A stretch of DNA of 64,000 bases from Lentzea fradiae. GTDB taxonomy: Bacteria > Actinomycetota > Actinomycetes > Mycobacteriales > Pseudonocardiaceae. Where the stretch lies: positions 141,647-205,646 of the forward strand of contig NZ_FNCC01000017.1 in the NCBI RefSeq assembly GCF_900100955.1, in the 5' to 3' direction. Positions within the stretch are counted from its first letter, which is position 1, and every line of letters starts with the position of its first letter. The position numbers and the translations under genes were made by a program. Below the pieces are notes generated by a model, which saw only the letters and a program-made list of their open reading frames with translations, was not told the DNA's origin and did not search any database. This document shows, in pieces, positions 26,282 through 34,338 of the stretch.

Positions 26282-26671
26282 ATGTCGCAAGCTGGGCTGG
26301 TGCTCGTGGTCGAGGACGAGGACCCCGTGCGGAGGTACACCGTCAGCCTGCTCGAGGAGCTCGGCTTCCCGGTGCTGCAGGCGAGTGACGGCGTCGAGGC
26401 CATCGCGATCCTGCGCGAACGCCGCGCGGAGGTCGGCGTGATGCTGCTCGACCACAGCATGCCCGGCCTGTCAGGCGAGGAGGTGCTCGCCGAGCTGGAG
26501 CGCGAGGACCTCACCGTGCCGGTGGTGCTGACCAGCGGCTACGACCGCGCGGCGCTGGAGGTCCGGTTCGCGGGCCACGAGGTGGCGGGATACCTGCAGA
26601 AGCCGTTCCGCATCGAGGCGCTGGACGAGACGGTCCGCGCCGTGGTCGCCCGCCGCGCCAGGGCTCACTGA
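26282..26671 (+). CDS. Stand-alone receiver-domain response regulator
   Basis: A 129-residue protein that is a single receiver domain: the acidic pair EDED near residue 12, the phospho-acceptor Asp in VMLLDHSMPGLSGEEV, the switch residue in VVLTSGYDR, and Lys in YLQKPFR. There is no DNA-binding output domain, so it acts through protein contact or phosphate transfer. Its 3' end overlaps the hybrid kinase gene by 7 bp convergently; the receiver at the kinase C-terminus shares the SGY and KP features. It probably belongs to the same phosphorelay. There is no clear ribosome site before the ATG. Confidence 0.88.
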   Translation: MSQAGLVLVVEDEDPVRRYTVSLLEELGFPVLQASDGVEAIAILRERRAEVGVMLLDHSMPGLSGEEVLAELEREDLTVPVVLTSGYDRAALEVRFAGHEVAGYLQKPFRIEALDETVRAVVARRARAH

Positions 26672-29592
26672 GCCAGCACCTGCCGCACGCGTTCGAGCAG
26701 GTCCGACTCCGCGTACGGCTTGGTGATCAGCACCTCGTCGTCGAGGACCTCGTCGGTCGTGTAGCCGGACATGTAGATCACGGCGGGCGCGACACCGGTC
26801 GAGCGCAGCAGCCTGACCAGCTCGGGGCCGCCCATCTTCGGCATCACGACGTCGGTGAGCACCAGGTCGATCGTGCTGCGGTGCGCCGTGGCCAGCTGCA
26901 GCGCCTGCTGCCCGTCACCCGCCTCGACCACCGCGTAGCCCGCGGTCTCCAGCGAGCGCCGGGTCATCACGCGGACCTGGGCGTCGTCCTCGACGAGCAG
27001 CACCGTCCCCGCGCCCCGGTGCGTGACGGGCCGGCGCGCGTACGGCGGCTCCGGGGCGCCGCCGCGTTGGGAGGGCACCGGCAGGTAGACCGCGACGGTC
27101 GTGCCGCGGCCCGGCGCGCTGGTGAGGTCGATCTGCCCGCCCGACTGCTGCACGATGCCGAACACCGTCGACAGGCCGAGACCGGTGCCCTTGCCGACCG
27201 GCTTGGTCGTGAAGAACGGCTCGAAGACCTGTGCCCGCACGTCCGGCGTCATGCCCGTGCCGGTGTCCTGCACGCGCAGCACCACGTACTCGCCCGGCCG
27301 CACGCCGACGATCCGCCCGGTGTCGCCGGGGCCGAGGGTGGCGTTCGCGATCGAGACGCGCAGCGTGCCGCCGTCGGGCATCGCGTCACGCGAGTTGACG
27401 GCGAGGTTGAACAGGATCTGCTCGACCTGGCCCGCGTCCGCCCACACCCGTGCGACGTTCTCCGGCAGGTCCACCTCCAGTTCGATGTGGTCGCCGACGA
27501 GCGTGCGCAGCATCGAGTGGACCTTCGTCAGGTTCTCCCTGAGGTCGAGCGACTCGGGGTGCAGGACCTGCTGGCGGGTGAACGCGAGCAGCTGCCGCGT
27601 GAGCTTCGCGGCCCGTTCGCCCGCGTGCAGGATGTCCTCGATCACCATGCGGCGCGGGTCGTCCGGTGGTGTGCGGCGCAGCAGCATCTCGCTGTTGCCG
27701 TTGACGACCGTGAGGATGTTGTTGAAGTCGTGCGCGATGCCACCGGTCAACCGGCCGATGGCCTCCATCTTCTGCGCCTGCCGCAACTGCGCCTCGGTCT
27801 CGCCGACGCGTTCTTCGAGCCGTGCGCGTGCGTCCTTCAGCTCCTGCATCAAGCGGATGCTGCGCAGTGCGCTGCTCAGCTGCTGCTGCACGGCCTCGTA
27901 CATCCAGCCGAGTTCTGGCCCCTCTTCGAAGACGACGTACCCGAGGTGGTCCTCGTCGGTGTAGAGCGGCGCGACGAGCGCGCTGAACGGCCTGTCCCGC
28001 CGGAACGGATACGGCGTGAGGTTGATGGACGGAAACGGTGTGTCCGGCGGGGTTTTCAGAGCAGCGTCCTCGTACCGGACGAGCACGCGCGCCGTGCCCG
28101 CCGTCTCGTACGCCATGACGTGGCAACCGGGAATGCCGAGACGCGGCAGTTCGTGCTCAAGGGCCTTCGTCAGCTCGTCGACATCCCGTGACGCGATAAG
28201 CCGTTGTCCCGCTTCACGAACCGTCTGGTCGTGACGCTCGTGCGAGAGATACGTGAAGCGTGCGTCCGTGGCGAACGCATCCCCGACAAGGAGCTGCACG
28301 CGCAACCACAGGTCGTTGATGATCGCCGCGTCACTGATGCGCGTCGTCACGAACCGGTGCAGGTCGAACAACGGCGGCCACCACCGCGCCGCCTCGCACC
28401 CGGCGCGCGCACTCGCACGGATGTACTCCGCCAGCAGCTTCAGGAACTCCGCACCCTCGACCTCACCGCGTCCCGCCGCCAGCAGCTCGACGATCAGCTG
28501 CTCGGCCCACCCGTCCGGTAACGCCTCGGACGACTGCCCGAGCGACTCGCGCAGGTGGTCCGCGACGGTCGCCGCCGTCGCCGACTCCGACAGCGTCAGC
28601 CGCCCGTGCGCGGGAGCGTGGTCCCCGAGCCCGGAAGGCAGGCACCCGCACGACCGCCGCACGATCAGCTCGGTCGGCATCGTCTGCAACGGGGGCACCG
28701 GCTCACCCCGCACCAGCGCCAGCGCCAGCCCCGCCGCCCGGAACCCCATCTCGTGGAACGGCGCCCGCACGGTGGTGAACGCGGGCGTCGCCGCGTCGAT
28801 GTTCACGTCCCGCAGCACCCACGACACCGGACTTCCCGTGACGTACCCGAGGTCGTGCGTGCGAACGTTCGTGTGGTTGTCGTACCCGACGACCGCGACG
28901 TCCTCCGGCGTCCGGAAACCCAGTTCCTCCAACGCGGACACCACGCCGATCGCGTAGTCGTCGTTGGCCGCGGCGATCGCGTCCGGCGGCTCCTCGACGG
29001 TCGCGATCATCTTCCGCACGGCCTCGGCGGCGGTGCCCGGGTCCCAGACGAACGAACCGTGCATCGTCACGAGTGCGGGATCGACCGGAATACCGTGCTT
29101 GCGCAGTGAGTCCAGGTACCCCTGGAACCGCTCTCGCGCACCCGCGTGCGTCTGCGGCCCGCGCACGAACGCGATGCGGCGCTTGCCGTGCACCTCGATG
29201 AGGTGGTCCACGGCCTGCTCCATGCCGTGACGGTTGTCCATCAGGATGGCCGGCCACTGACCGAGCGTCGTCTCGACGCTGACCATCGGCACCGGCGCGT
29301 ACCGCCGCAGGTACTCCTGCAGGTCGTCGGGACCGAGGAGCTGCCCCACGCGCGTCGTCCACACGACGAGCGCGTCGATCCTGTTCGGTGAGACGAGGTC
29401 GAAGACCGTGTTCGCCCGTCTCCGGTGCGGGTCCGGGTGGTTCATCTCGCTGCCGACGAAGCACACGAGGTCACAACCGAGATGCCGGGCGCCATCGCTC
29501 ACACCGCGCCACTGCTCACCCGCGAGCTCGATGAGCGGACCGGCGGTGACCATCCCGATGGTGGGCCGTCGCTTCGTGCTGCCGTTCGCCAC
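26665..29592 (-). CDS. Cytosolic LacI-type sensor hybrid histidine kinase with receiver
   Basis: A 975-residue fusion. Residues about 8-320 are a periplasmic-binding/LacI-type ligand domain (RPTIGMVTAG, DALVVWTTRVG, AIAAANDDYAIGVVSALEELG, VAVVGYDNH) without the LacI helix-turn-helix or a signal peptide, ending in RRSCGC. A helical linker and GAF-like region follow (about 445-600), then a coiled coil. The HisKA helix has GGIAHDFNNIL (phospho-His). The ATPase domain has NLAVNSRDAMPDGG and GTGLGLSTVFG, and the C-terminal receiver has LVLTDVVMPKMGG. GGGGG just before GTG 29592 favours that start over TTG 29610. It probably senses an intracellular sugar-like ligand and signals to the convergent receiver protein. 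Confidence 0.9.
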   Translation of the reverse strand: MANGSTKRRPTIGMVTAGPLIELAGEQWRGVSDGARHLGCDLVCFVGSEMNHPDPHRRRANTVFDLVSPNRIDALVVWTTRVGQLLGPDDLQEYLRRYAPVPMVSVETTLGQWPAILMDNRHGMEQAVDHLIEVHGKRRIAFVRGPQTHAGARERFQGYLDSLRKHGIPVDPALVTMHGSFVWDPGTAAEAVRKMIATVEEPPDAIAAANDDYAIGVVSALEELGFRTPEDVAVVGYDNHTNVRTHDLGYVTGSPVSWVLRDVNIDAATPAFTTVRAPFHEMGFRAAGLALALVRGEPVPPLQTMPTELIVRRSCGCLPSGLGDHAPAHGRLTLSESATAATVADHLRESLGQSSEALPDGWAEQLIVELLAAGRGEVEGAEFLKLLAEYIRASARAGCEAARWWPPLFDLHRFVTTRISDAAIINDLWLRVQLLVGDAFATDARFTYLSHERHDQTVREAGQRLIASRDVDELTKALEHELPRLGIPGCHVMAYETAGTARVLVRYEDAALKTPPDTPFPSINLTPYPFRRDRPFSALVAPLYTDEDHLGYVVFEEGPELGWMYEAVQQQLSSALRSIRLMQELKDARARLEERVGETEAQLRQAQKMEAIGRLTGGIAHDFNNILTVVNGNSEMLLRRTPPDDPRRMVIEDILHAGERAAKLTRQLLAFTRQQVLHPESLDLRENLTKVHSMLRTLVGDHIELEVDLPENVARVWADAGQVEQILFNLAVNSRDAMPDGGTLRVSIANATLGPGDTGRIVGVRPGEYVVLRVQDTGTGMTPDVRAQVFEPFFTTKPVGKGTGLGLSTVFGIVQQSGGQIDLTSAPGRGTTVAVYLPVPSQRGGAPEPPYARRPVTHRGAGTVLLVEDDAQVRVMTRRSLETAGYAVVEAGDGQQALQLATAHRSTIDLVLTDVVMPKMGGPELVRLLRSTGVAPAVIYMSGYTTDEVLDDEVLITKPYAESDLLERVRQVLAQ

Positions 29593-29773
29593 AAAACCCC
29601 CGCTACTCAACGCGTTTCGGGATGATACGCGGTGCCGGGGGGAATGCCGCCCGCGTCGTCGGCGGACGGGGGAACGGCGTGCCGAAACTGCCGGTGGGGT
29701 GATCGACCGGTGACCGAATCAGTGCGGAGTCGTTGCGCCGCAGGGCTTCAAGGGCAAGTAGGGGTGTGCGGAA

Positions 29774-30040
29774 GTGCAGGAACCAGAGGAGACCGCGGCG
29801 TACTTCCGGCTGGTGTGCGAGGACGAGGTGGTGCATCCCGACGTCCTCGTGGCGGAGAACCCCGCCACCTCGCCGGTGGCGCTGTTTCGCCTGGCCGCGC
29901 ACGAGGAACGGGCGGTGCGGCTGGCGCTGGCGCACCGCGCGGACCTGCCGGCCAAGGCGTACGAGCGCCTGCTGGGCGACTCCGACCCGGAAGTGGTCCG
30001 AGTGGCCGCCCGCAGGGCACACGGTAAGCGCTTTCCCTGA
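29774..30040 (+). CDS. Small leucine-rich-variant / HEAT-like repeat protein
   Basis: An 88-residue cytosolic protein with two or three helical repeats of the leucine-rich-repeat-variant pattern: LVAENPATSPVALFRLAAHE, then VRLALAHRADLPAKAYERL, then VVRVAARRAHG. Such repeats bind partners; no catalytic motif is present. The start is GTG 29774; a run GGGTGTGCGGAA precedes it. It is divergent from the hybrid kinase, with 181 bp between the starts, and is the only gene before the M48 protease. Partner unknown. Confidence 0.65.
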   Translation: MQEPEETAAYFRLVCEDEVVHPDVLVAENPATSPVALFRLAAHEERAVRLALAHRADLPAKAYERLLGDSDPEVVRVAARRAHGKRFP

Positions 30041-30124
30041 CTGGCCGCTGGGCAGGTCGAGCGAACCGTCTGGACACGAACGGGAGACTGCTGCGACGCT
30101 CGGAGTCCTCGCGAGGTGGTGACG

Positions 30125-31024
30125 ATGCGCGCAGCCCGACGACGATTCGACTCCTCCGCCGTGTCCGAGTTGCTGCTCGCCGTGCCGACGGTGCTGAGCA
30201 GCCTGCTGGTCGTGACGGTGCCGGGCAAGGCCCTGACACCGCAGGCCCCCTGGGTGTTCCCGGTGCTGTGGCTGCTCTCCGGGGTCGTGGTGCTGCTGCC
30301 GGTCGTGGACGTGGCGGCGGCGCTGGCCCACCGGCTGCGGCTGCCCACACCGACCGAACGCAGGGTGCTGCTGCCGTTGCTGGGGTCCGTGTGCGACGCG
30401 GCCTCGGCGGACTCGCGGCGGTACCGGCTGTGGATCCAGAACTCCCGCGACATCAACGCGATGGCGGTCGGCGGGCGGGTCGTGGGGGTGTCCACGGCGG
30501 CGCTCGCATTGCCGCCGGAGCAGCTCGAGGCGGTGCTGGCGCACGAACTGGGGCACCATCTGGCCGGGCACACCAGGGCGTCGCTGCTGCGGTGGTGGTA
30601 CGAGCTGCCGGCGCGGGCGCTGGTGCTGCTGGTCTTCGCGCTCGGGTGGGGCGTGCTGGCGGCGGGGGCCGCGTTGAGGACCCGGCTCGCGATGGTGGTG
30701 TCGCTGCTGCTGGTGGTGGCGCTGGCCGTGGCGGCGGTGGCGGCGAGCCCGTGGCTGTTGCTGGTGCCGGTGGTCGCGCCGTTGCTCGCGTTGACGAGCA
30801 GGCGCGCTGAGCTGCGGGCCGACCGCGTCGCGGCCGAGCTGGGGTACGGGCCGTTGCTGCTGGAAGTGTTGCAGCGCTGGAGGAACGAGGAGCACGTGGC
30901 CGGGCTGCGGGCGCGGGTGCTGGCTTCGCACCCGTCGTGCACGTTGCGGATCAGCAAGCTGTGCGAGACGGCCCCCGGACCGGGGTCCGGGGGCCGTGCG
31001 AGCCTCAGGCCGACGGAGGCTTGA
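30125..31024 (+). CDS. M48-family membrane zinc metallopeptidase
   Basis: A 299-residue integral membrane protease of the HtpX/BlaR-like type. Two membrane helices lie near the start (about 15-65). The zinc motif AVLAHELGHHLAGH (HExxH) lies near residue 140, a pair of membrane helices at about 165-225, and the third-ligand region TSRRAELRADRVAAELG follows. The ribosome-like GAGGTG before ATG 30125 makes this start better than the GTG codons at 30116 and 30119. The last 20 residues are odd: the reading frame runs through a terminator-like hairpin and overlaps the end of pgl by 20 bp, so the tail may be a run-on. Confidence 0.85.
   Translation: MRAARRRFDSSAVSELLLAVPTVLSSLLVVTVPGKALTPQAPWVFPVLWLLSGVVVLLPVVDVAAALAHRLRLPTPTERRVLLPLLGSVCDAASADSRRYRLWIQNSRDINAMAVGGRVVGVSTAALALPPEQLEAVLAHELGHHLAGHTRASLLRWWYELPARALVLLVFALGWGVLAAGAALRTRLAMVVSLLLVVALAVAAVAASPWLLLVPVVAPLLALTSRRAELRADRVAAELGYGPLLLEVLQRWRNEEHVAGLRARVLASHPSCTLRISKLCETAPGPGSGGRASLRPTEA
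30968..30997. terminator. Hairpin inside the end of the M48 gene
   Basis: A perfect 13-bp stem (30968-30980 with 30985-30997) and 4-nt loop lies just downstream of the pgl stop (minus strand) and within the last codons of the M48 gene. It is likely the terminator of the pentose-phosphate operon. Confidence 0.75.
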
Positions 31025-31784
31025 ACAGGTCGGGCACGGCCGCGGCGGCGGCCGTGTCCAGCAGCCACAACGTCCGCCGCTGCCCGGTGGCACCGGCGGC
31101 GGGCAGCTGCACCTCGCCGGTACCGCTCAACGCCATCGACACGGCGGCGGCCTTGCCCTCGCCGGTCGTCATCAGCCACACCTCCTGCGCGCGGCGCACC
31201 GACGACAGGGTCAGCGAGACGCGCGTGGGCGGCGGCTTCGGGCAGTCGCGGACCGCGACGACGGTGCGCTCCTTCTCGTGCACCGCGGGGGAGTCCGGGA
31301 ACACGGAGGCCACGTGGCCCTCCTCGCCGACACCCAGCATGCACACGTCGAACGTCGGCACGTCGCCGTGGTCCTCCGGCCGCGCGAGCGAGGCCAGCAG
31401 GGACGCGTACGCCTCCGCCGCCGCTTCCGGGTCGTCGCCGAACTTGCCGTCGGACGGCTCCATCACGTGCACGCGCGACGGGTCGACCGGCACGTGGTCG
31501 AGCAACGCCGCGCGGGCCTGCGTCTCGTTGCGCTCCGGGTGCCCGGAGGGCAGGAAGCGCTCGTCGCCCCAGAACAGGTCGACGCGGGACCAGTCCACGG
31601 CGTCACGGGCGCCGTTGCGGTTGAGGTGCTCCAGCACGGCCGTGCCGGTGCGGCCTCCGGTCAGCACGACCGACGCGAAGCCGCGGGCGGCCTGCGCGTC
31701 GACCACGCGCGTGACGAGGCGGGCCGCCGCGGCGGCGGCCAGGAGGTCGCCGTCGCGGTGGACCACCACCTGGGGACCGCTCAC
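31005..31784 (-). CDS. pgl: 6-phosphogluconolactonase
   Basis: Pgl (DevB) hydrolyses 6-phosphogluconolactone, the product of Zwf. The 259-residue protein has the family pattern VVLTGGRTG, VDLFWGDERFLPSGHPERNE and the C-terminal FDVCMLGVGEEGHVASVFP. The GTG start overlaps the opcA stop as GTGA, making it the last gene of the tkt-tal-pgi-zwf-opcA-pgl operon. Confidence 0.96.
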   Translation of the reverse strand: MSGPQVVVHRDGDLLAAAAAARLVTRVVDAQAARGFASVVLTGGRTGTAVLEHLNRNGARDAVDWSRVDLFWGDERFLPSGHPERNETQARAALLDHVPVDPSRVHVMEPSDGKFGDDPEAAAEAYASLLASLARPEDHGDVPTFDVCMLGVGEEGHVASVFPDSPAVHEKERTVVAVRDCPKPPPTRVSLTLSSVRRAQEVWLMTTGEGKAAAVSMALSGTGEVQLPAAGATGQRRTLWLLDTAAAAAVPDLFKPPSA

Positions 31785-32800
31785 GAGCCCGCCTTCGCCT
31801 TCGCCTTGCGCGCCGCCTTGCCGTTCGCGGGCTCGGCCGCCGCCTCGGCGGGGGCCTCCTCCGGCTTGGCGGACGGCACGCGGCCCTTCGCGACCTTCGA
31901 CAACGACTTCAGCGCGCCCGCGTAGACCTCGTCGGGGTCGAGCCTGCGCAGCTCCTCCGCGAGGCAGTCGCGCACCGAACGGCGCTGCAACGCGACGCTG
32001 CGGGACGGCTGGCCGGGCTGCGCGAGCGTGCCCACCCTGCCGTCGGGGCGGTGCAGGTCGACCTCACCGCCGGGACGGTTCAGCCGCACCTGGACGATGC
32101 CCTCGCCCGAGGTCGCCTTGAACCGCTTGACGGGCACCTTCAGCCGGTCGGTCAGCCACGCGGCCAGCAGGTCCGTCGACGGCGAGTCGGCCTCGCCGGT
32201 GACCTCGGCCTCGGTGACCTTCTCGTACGGCGGCAGGTCCAGCGACGCGGCGAGCATCGCCCGCCACACCGTCAGCCGCGTCCACGCCAGGTCCGTGTCG
32301 CCCGGCGCGTAGTGCGCCCGCCGGGTCTCCAGGGCCTTGATCGGGTTCTTCTCGGCGGCCGCGTCGGTGATGCGGCGCTGCGCGAGCTGGCCGATCGGGT
32401 CCTTCGACGGCGACACCGGCGCCTCGAAGGGCCACCACGCCACGACCGGGGTGTCCGGCAGCAGCAGCGGCATGACGCAGGACGCGCCCTCCTTGGCCAG
32501 TTCGCCGTACAGGCGCAGGACGACGACCTCGGACGCGCCCGCGTCGCCGCCGACGCGGATCTGCGCGTCGAGCCGCGGCGCGGCCTGCCGGGCACCGCGC
32601 GCCACGACGATCACGCGGCACGGGTGCTCGCGCGAGGCGTCGTTGGCCGCGTCGATCGCGGCGTCGGTGCGCTGGCCGTCCTCGGTCACGATCACGAGGG
32701 TCAGCACGCGCCCGAGGGTCGTCGCGCCGCCTTCGTCGCGCAGCCGGACCAGCCGCGAGTTGATCTGCGAGGTGGTGGTCGAGGGCAGGTCGATGATCAC
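31781..32800 (-). CDS. opcA: Glucose-6-phosphate dehydrogenase assembly protein OpcA
   Basis: OpcA is required for assembly or activation of glucose-6-phosphate dehydrogenase in cyanobacteria and actinobacteria. The 339-residue protein begins with IIDLPSTTTSQINSRLVRLR, and contains ASEVVVLRLYGELAKEG, LLLPDTPVVAWWPFEAP and WTRLTVWRAMLAASLD. The C-terminal 35 residues are an Ala/Glu/Lys-rich tail. GGAGG with 5-nt spacing confirms GTG 32800, which overlaps the zwf stop. It is coupled to zwf, as expected for its role. Confidence 0.96.
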   Translation of the reverse strand: MIIDLPSTTTSQINSRLVRLRDEGGATTLGRVLTLVIVTEDGQRTDAAIDAANDASREHPCRVIVVARGARQAAPRLDAQIRVGGDAGASEVVVLRLYGELAKEGASCVMPLLLPDTPVVAWWPFEAPVSPSKDPIGQLAQRRITDAAAEKNPIKALETRRAHYAPGDTDLAWTRLTVWRAMLAASLDLPPYEKVTEAEVTGEADSPSTDLLAAWLTDRLKVPVKRFKATSGEGIVQVRLNRPGGEVDLHRPDGRVGTLAQPGQPSRSVALQRRSVRDCLAEELRRLDPDEVYAGALKSLSKVAKGRVPSAKPEEAPAEAAAEPANGKAARKAKAKAGS

Positions 32801-34338
32801 GGACGCCTCCAGTGCCTTCCGGTCCGAGCCGTCATCGCGTCCGCCGACGGCGGCCCCCACGTACCGGCCTTGTACTTCTCGAGCGCGGGCTCGTCCTTGC
32901 GCGCCCAGAACTCGAGCACCGGGTCGAGGATCTCCCAGGAGAGCTCGACCTCGTCGTTCTTCGGGAACAGCGACGGCTCGCCGAGCAGCACGTCGAGCAG
33001 CAGCCGCTCGTAGGCTTCCGGCGACGACTCGGTGAACGAGTGGCCGTAGCCGAAGTCCATCGTGACGTCGCGGACCTCCATCGTGTTGCCCGGCACCTTC
33101 GAGCCGAACCGGATGGTCACGCCCTCGTCCGGTTGCACGCGCACGACCAGGGCGTTCTGCCCCAGCTCCTCGGTCGCGGTGTCGTCGAACGGCAGGTGCG
33201 GCGCCCGCTTGAACACGACGGCCACCTCGGTGACGCGGCGGCCCAGGCGCTTGCCGGTGCGCAGGTAGAACGGCACCCCGGCCCAGCGGCGGGTGTTGAC
33301 CTCGCAGGTGATCGCGCCGAACGTCTCGGTCTTCGACTCCGGCGAGAAGCCGCCCTCCTCCAGCAGGCCGGGCACCTTCTGGCCGCCCTGCCAGCCACCG
33401 GTGTACTGGCCGCGCGCGGTGGTCTCCTCGAACGGCTCCGCGGGACGCGTCGCCGACAGGATCTTCACCTTCTCCGCGCGCAGGTCGGCCGGCTTGAACG
33501 AGACCGGCTCCTCCATCGCGATCAGCGCGAGCAGCTGCAACAGGTGGTTCTGGATGACGTCGCGCGTCGCGCCGATGCCGTCGTAGTAGCCGGCGCGGCC
33601 ACCGAGACCGATGTCCTCGGCCATGGTGATCTGCACGTGGTCGACGTAGTTCGAGTTCCAGATGGGTTCGTACAGCTGGTTCGCGAACCGCAGCGCCAGG
33701 ATGTTCTGCACGGTCTCCTTGCCGAGGTAGTGGTCGATGCGGAACACCGACTCCTCGGGGAACACCTCGTTGACCGTGCGGTTGAGCTCCTTGGCCGACT
33801 TCAGGTCGTGCCCGAACGGCTTCTCGATGACGACGCGGCGCCACTGGTCGCCCTTCGCCTGGGCGAGGCCCGCGCGCTTGAGCTGGTTGACCACCGTCGG
33901 GAACGCGCTCGGCGGGATCGACAGGTAGAACGCGTGGTTGCCGCCCGTGCCGCGTTCGGCGTCCAGCGCGGCCAGGCACGACGCCAGGCTGTCGAACGCC
34001 TCGTCGTCGTCGAACGTGCCCTGCACGAACCGGATGCCCTCGGCGAGCTGCTGCCACACGGCCTCGTTGAACGGCGTGCGCGCGTGCTCCTTCACCGCGT
34101 CGTGGACGACCTTCATGAAGTCCTGGTCGGCCCAGTCGCGGCGGGCGAAGCCGACGAGCCCGAAGCCCGGCGGCAGCAGACCCCGGTTGGCGAGGTCGTA
34201 GATGGCGGGCATGAGCTTCTTGCGCGACAGGTCACCGGTGACACCGAAGATGACCAGCGCGCTCGGGCCCGCGATGCGGGGCATGCGCTTGTCGCGCGGG
34301 TCCCGCAGCGGGTTGCGCCACTTGGCGGATGTGGTCAC
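32797..34338 (-). CDS. zwf: Glucose-6-phosphate 1-dehydrogenase
   Basis: Zwf oxidises glucose-6-phosphate with NADP, entering the oxidative pentose phosphate pathway. The 513-residue protein has the coenzyme motif FGVTGDLSRKKLMPA, VVIEKPFGHD, the active site RIDHYLGKETVQN, and TMEVRDVTMDFGYGHSF near the end. GTG 34338 overlaps the pgi stop as GTGA; the open frame further upstream is antisense noise. The length is normal. Confidence 0.98.
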   Translation of the reverse strand: MTTSAKWRNPLRDPRDKRMPRIAGPSALVIFGVTGDLSRKKLMPAIYDLANRGLLPPGFGLVGFARRDWADQDFMKVVHDAVKEHARTPFNEAVWQQLAEGIRFVQGTFDDDEAFDSLASCLAALDAERGTGGNHAFYLSIPPSAFPTVVNQLKRAGLAQAKGDQWRRVVIEKPFGHDLKSAKELNRTVNEVFPEESVFRIDHYLGKETVQNILALRFANQLYEPIWNSNYVDHVQITMAEDIGLGGRAGYYDGIGATRDVIQNHLLQLLALIAMEEPVSFKPADLRAEKVKILSATRPAEPFEETTARGQYTGGWQGGQKVPGLLEEGGFSPESKTETFGAITCEVNTRRWAGVPFYLRTGKRLGRRVTEVAVVFKRAPHLPFDDTATEELGQNALVVRVQPDEGVTIRFGSKVPGNTMEVRDVTMDFGYGHSFTESSPEAYERLLLDVLLGEPSLFPKNDEVELSWEILDPVLEFWARKDEPALEKYKAGTWGPPSADAMTARTGRHWRRP

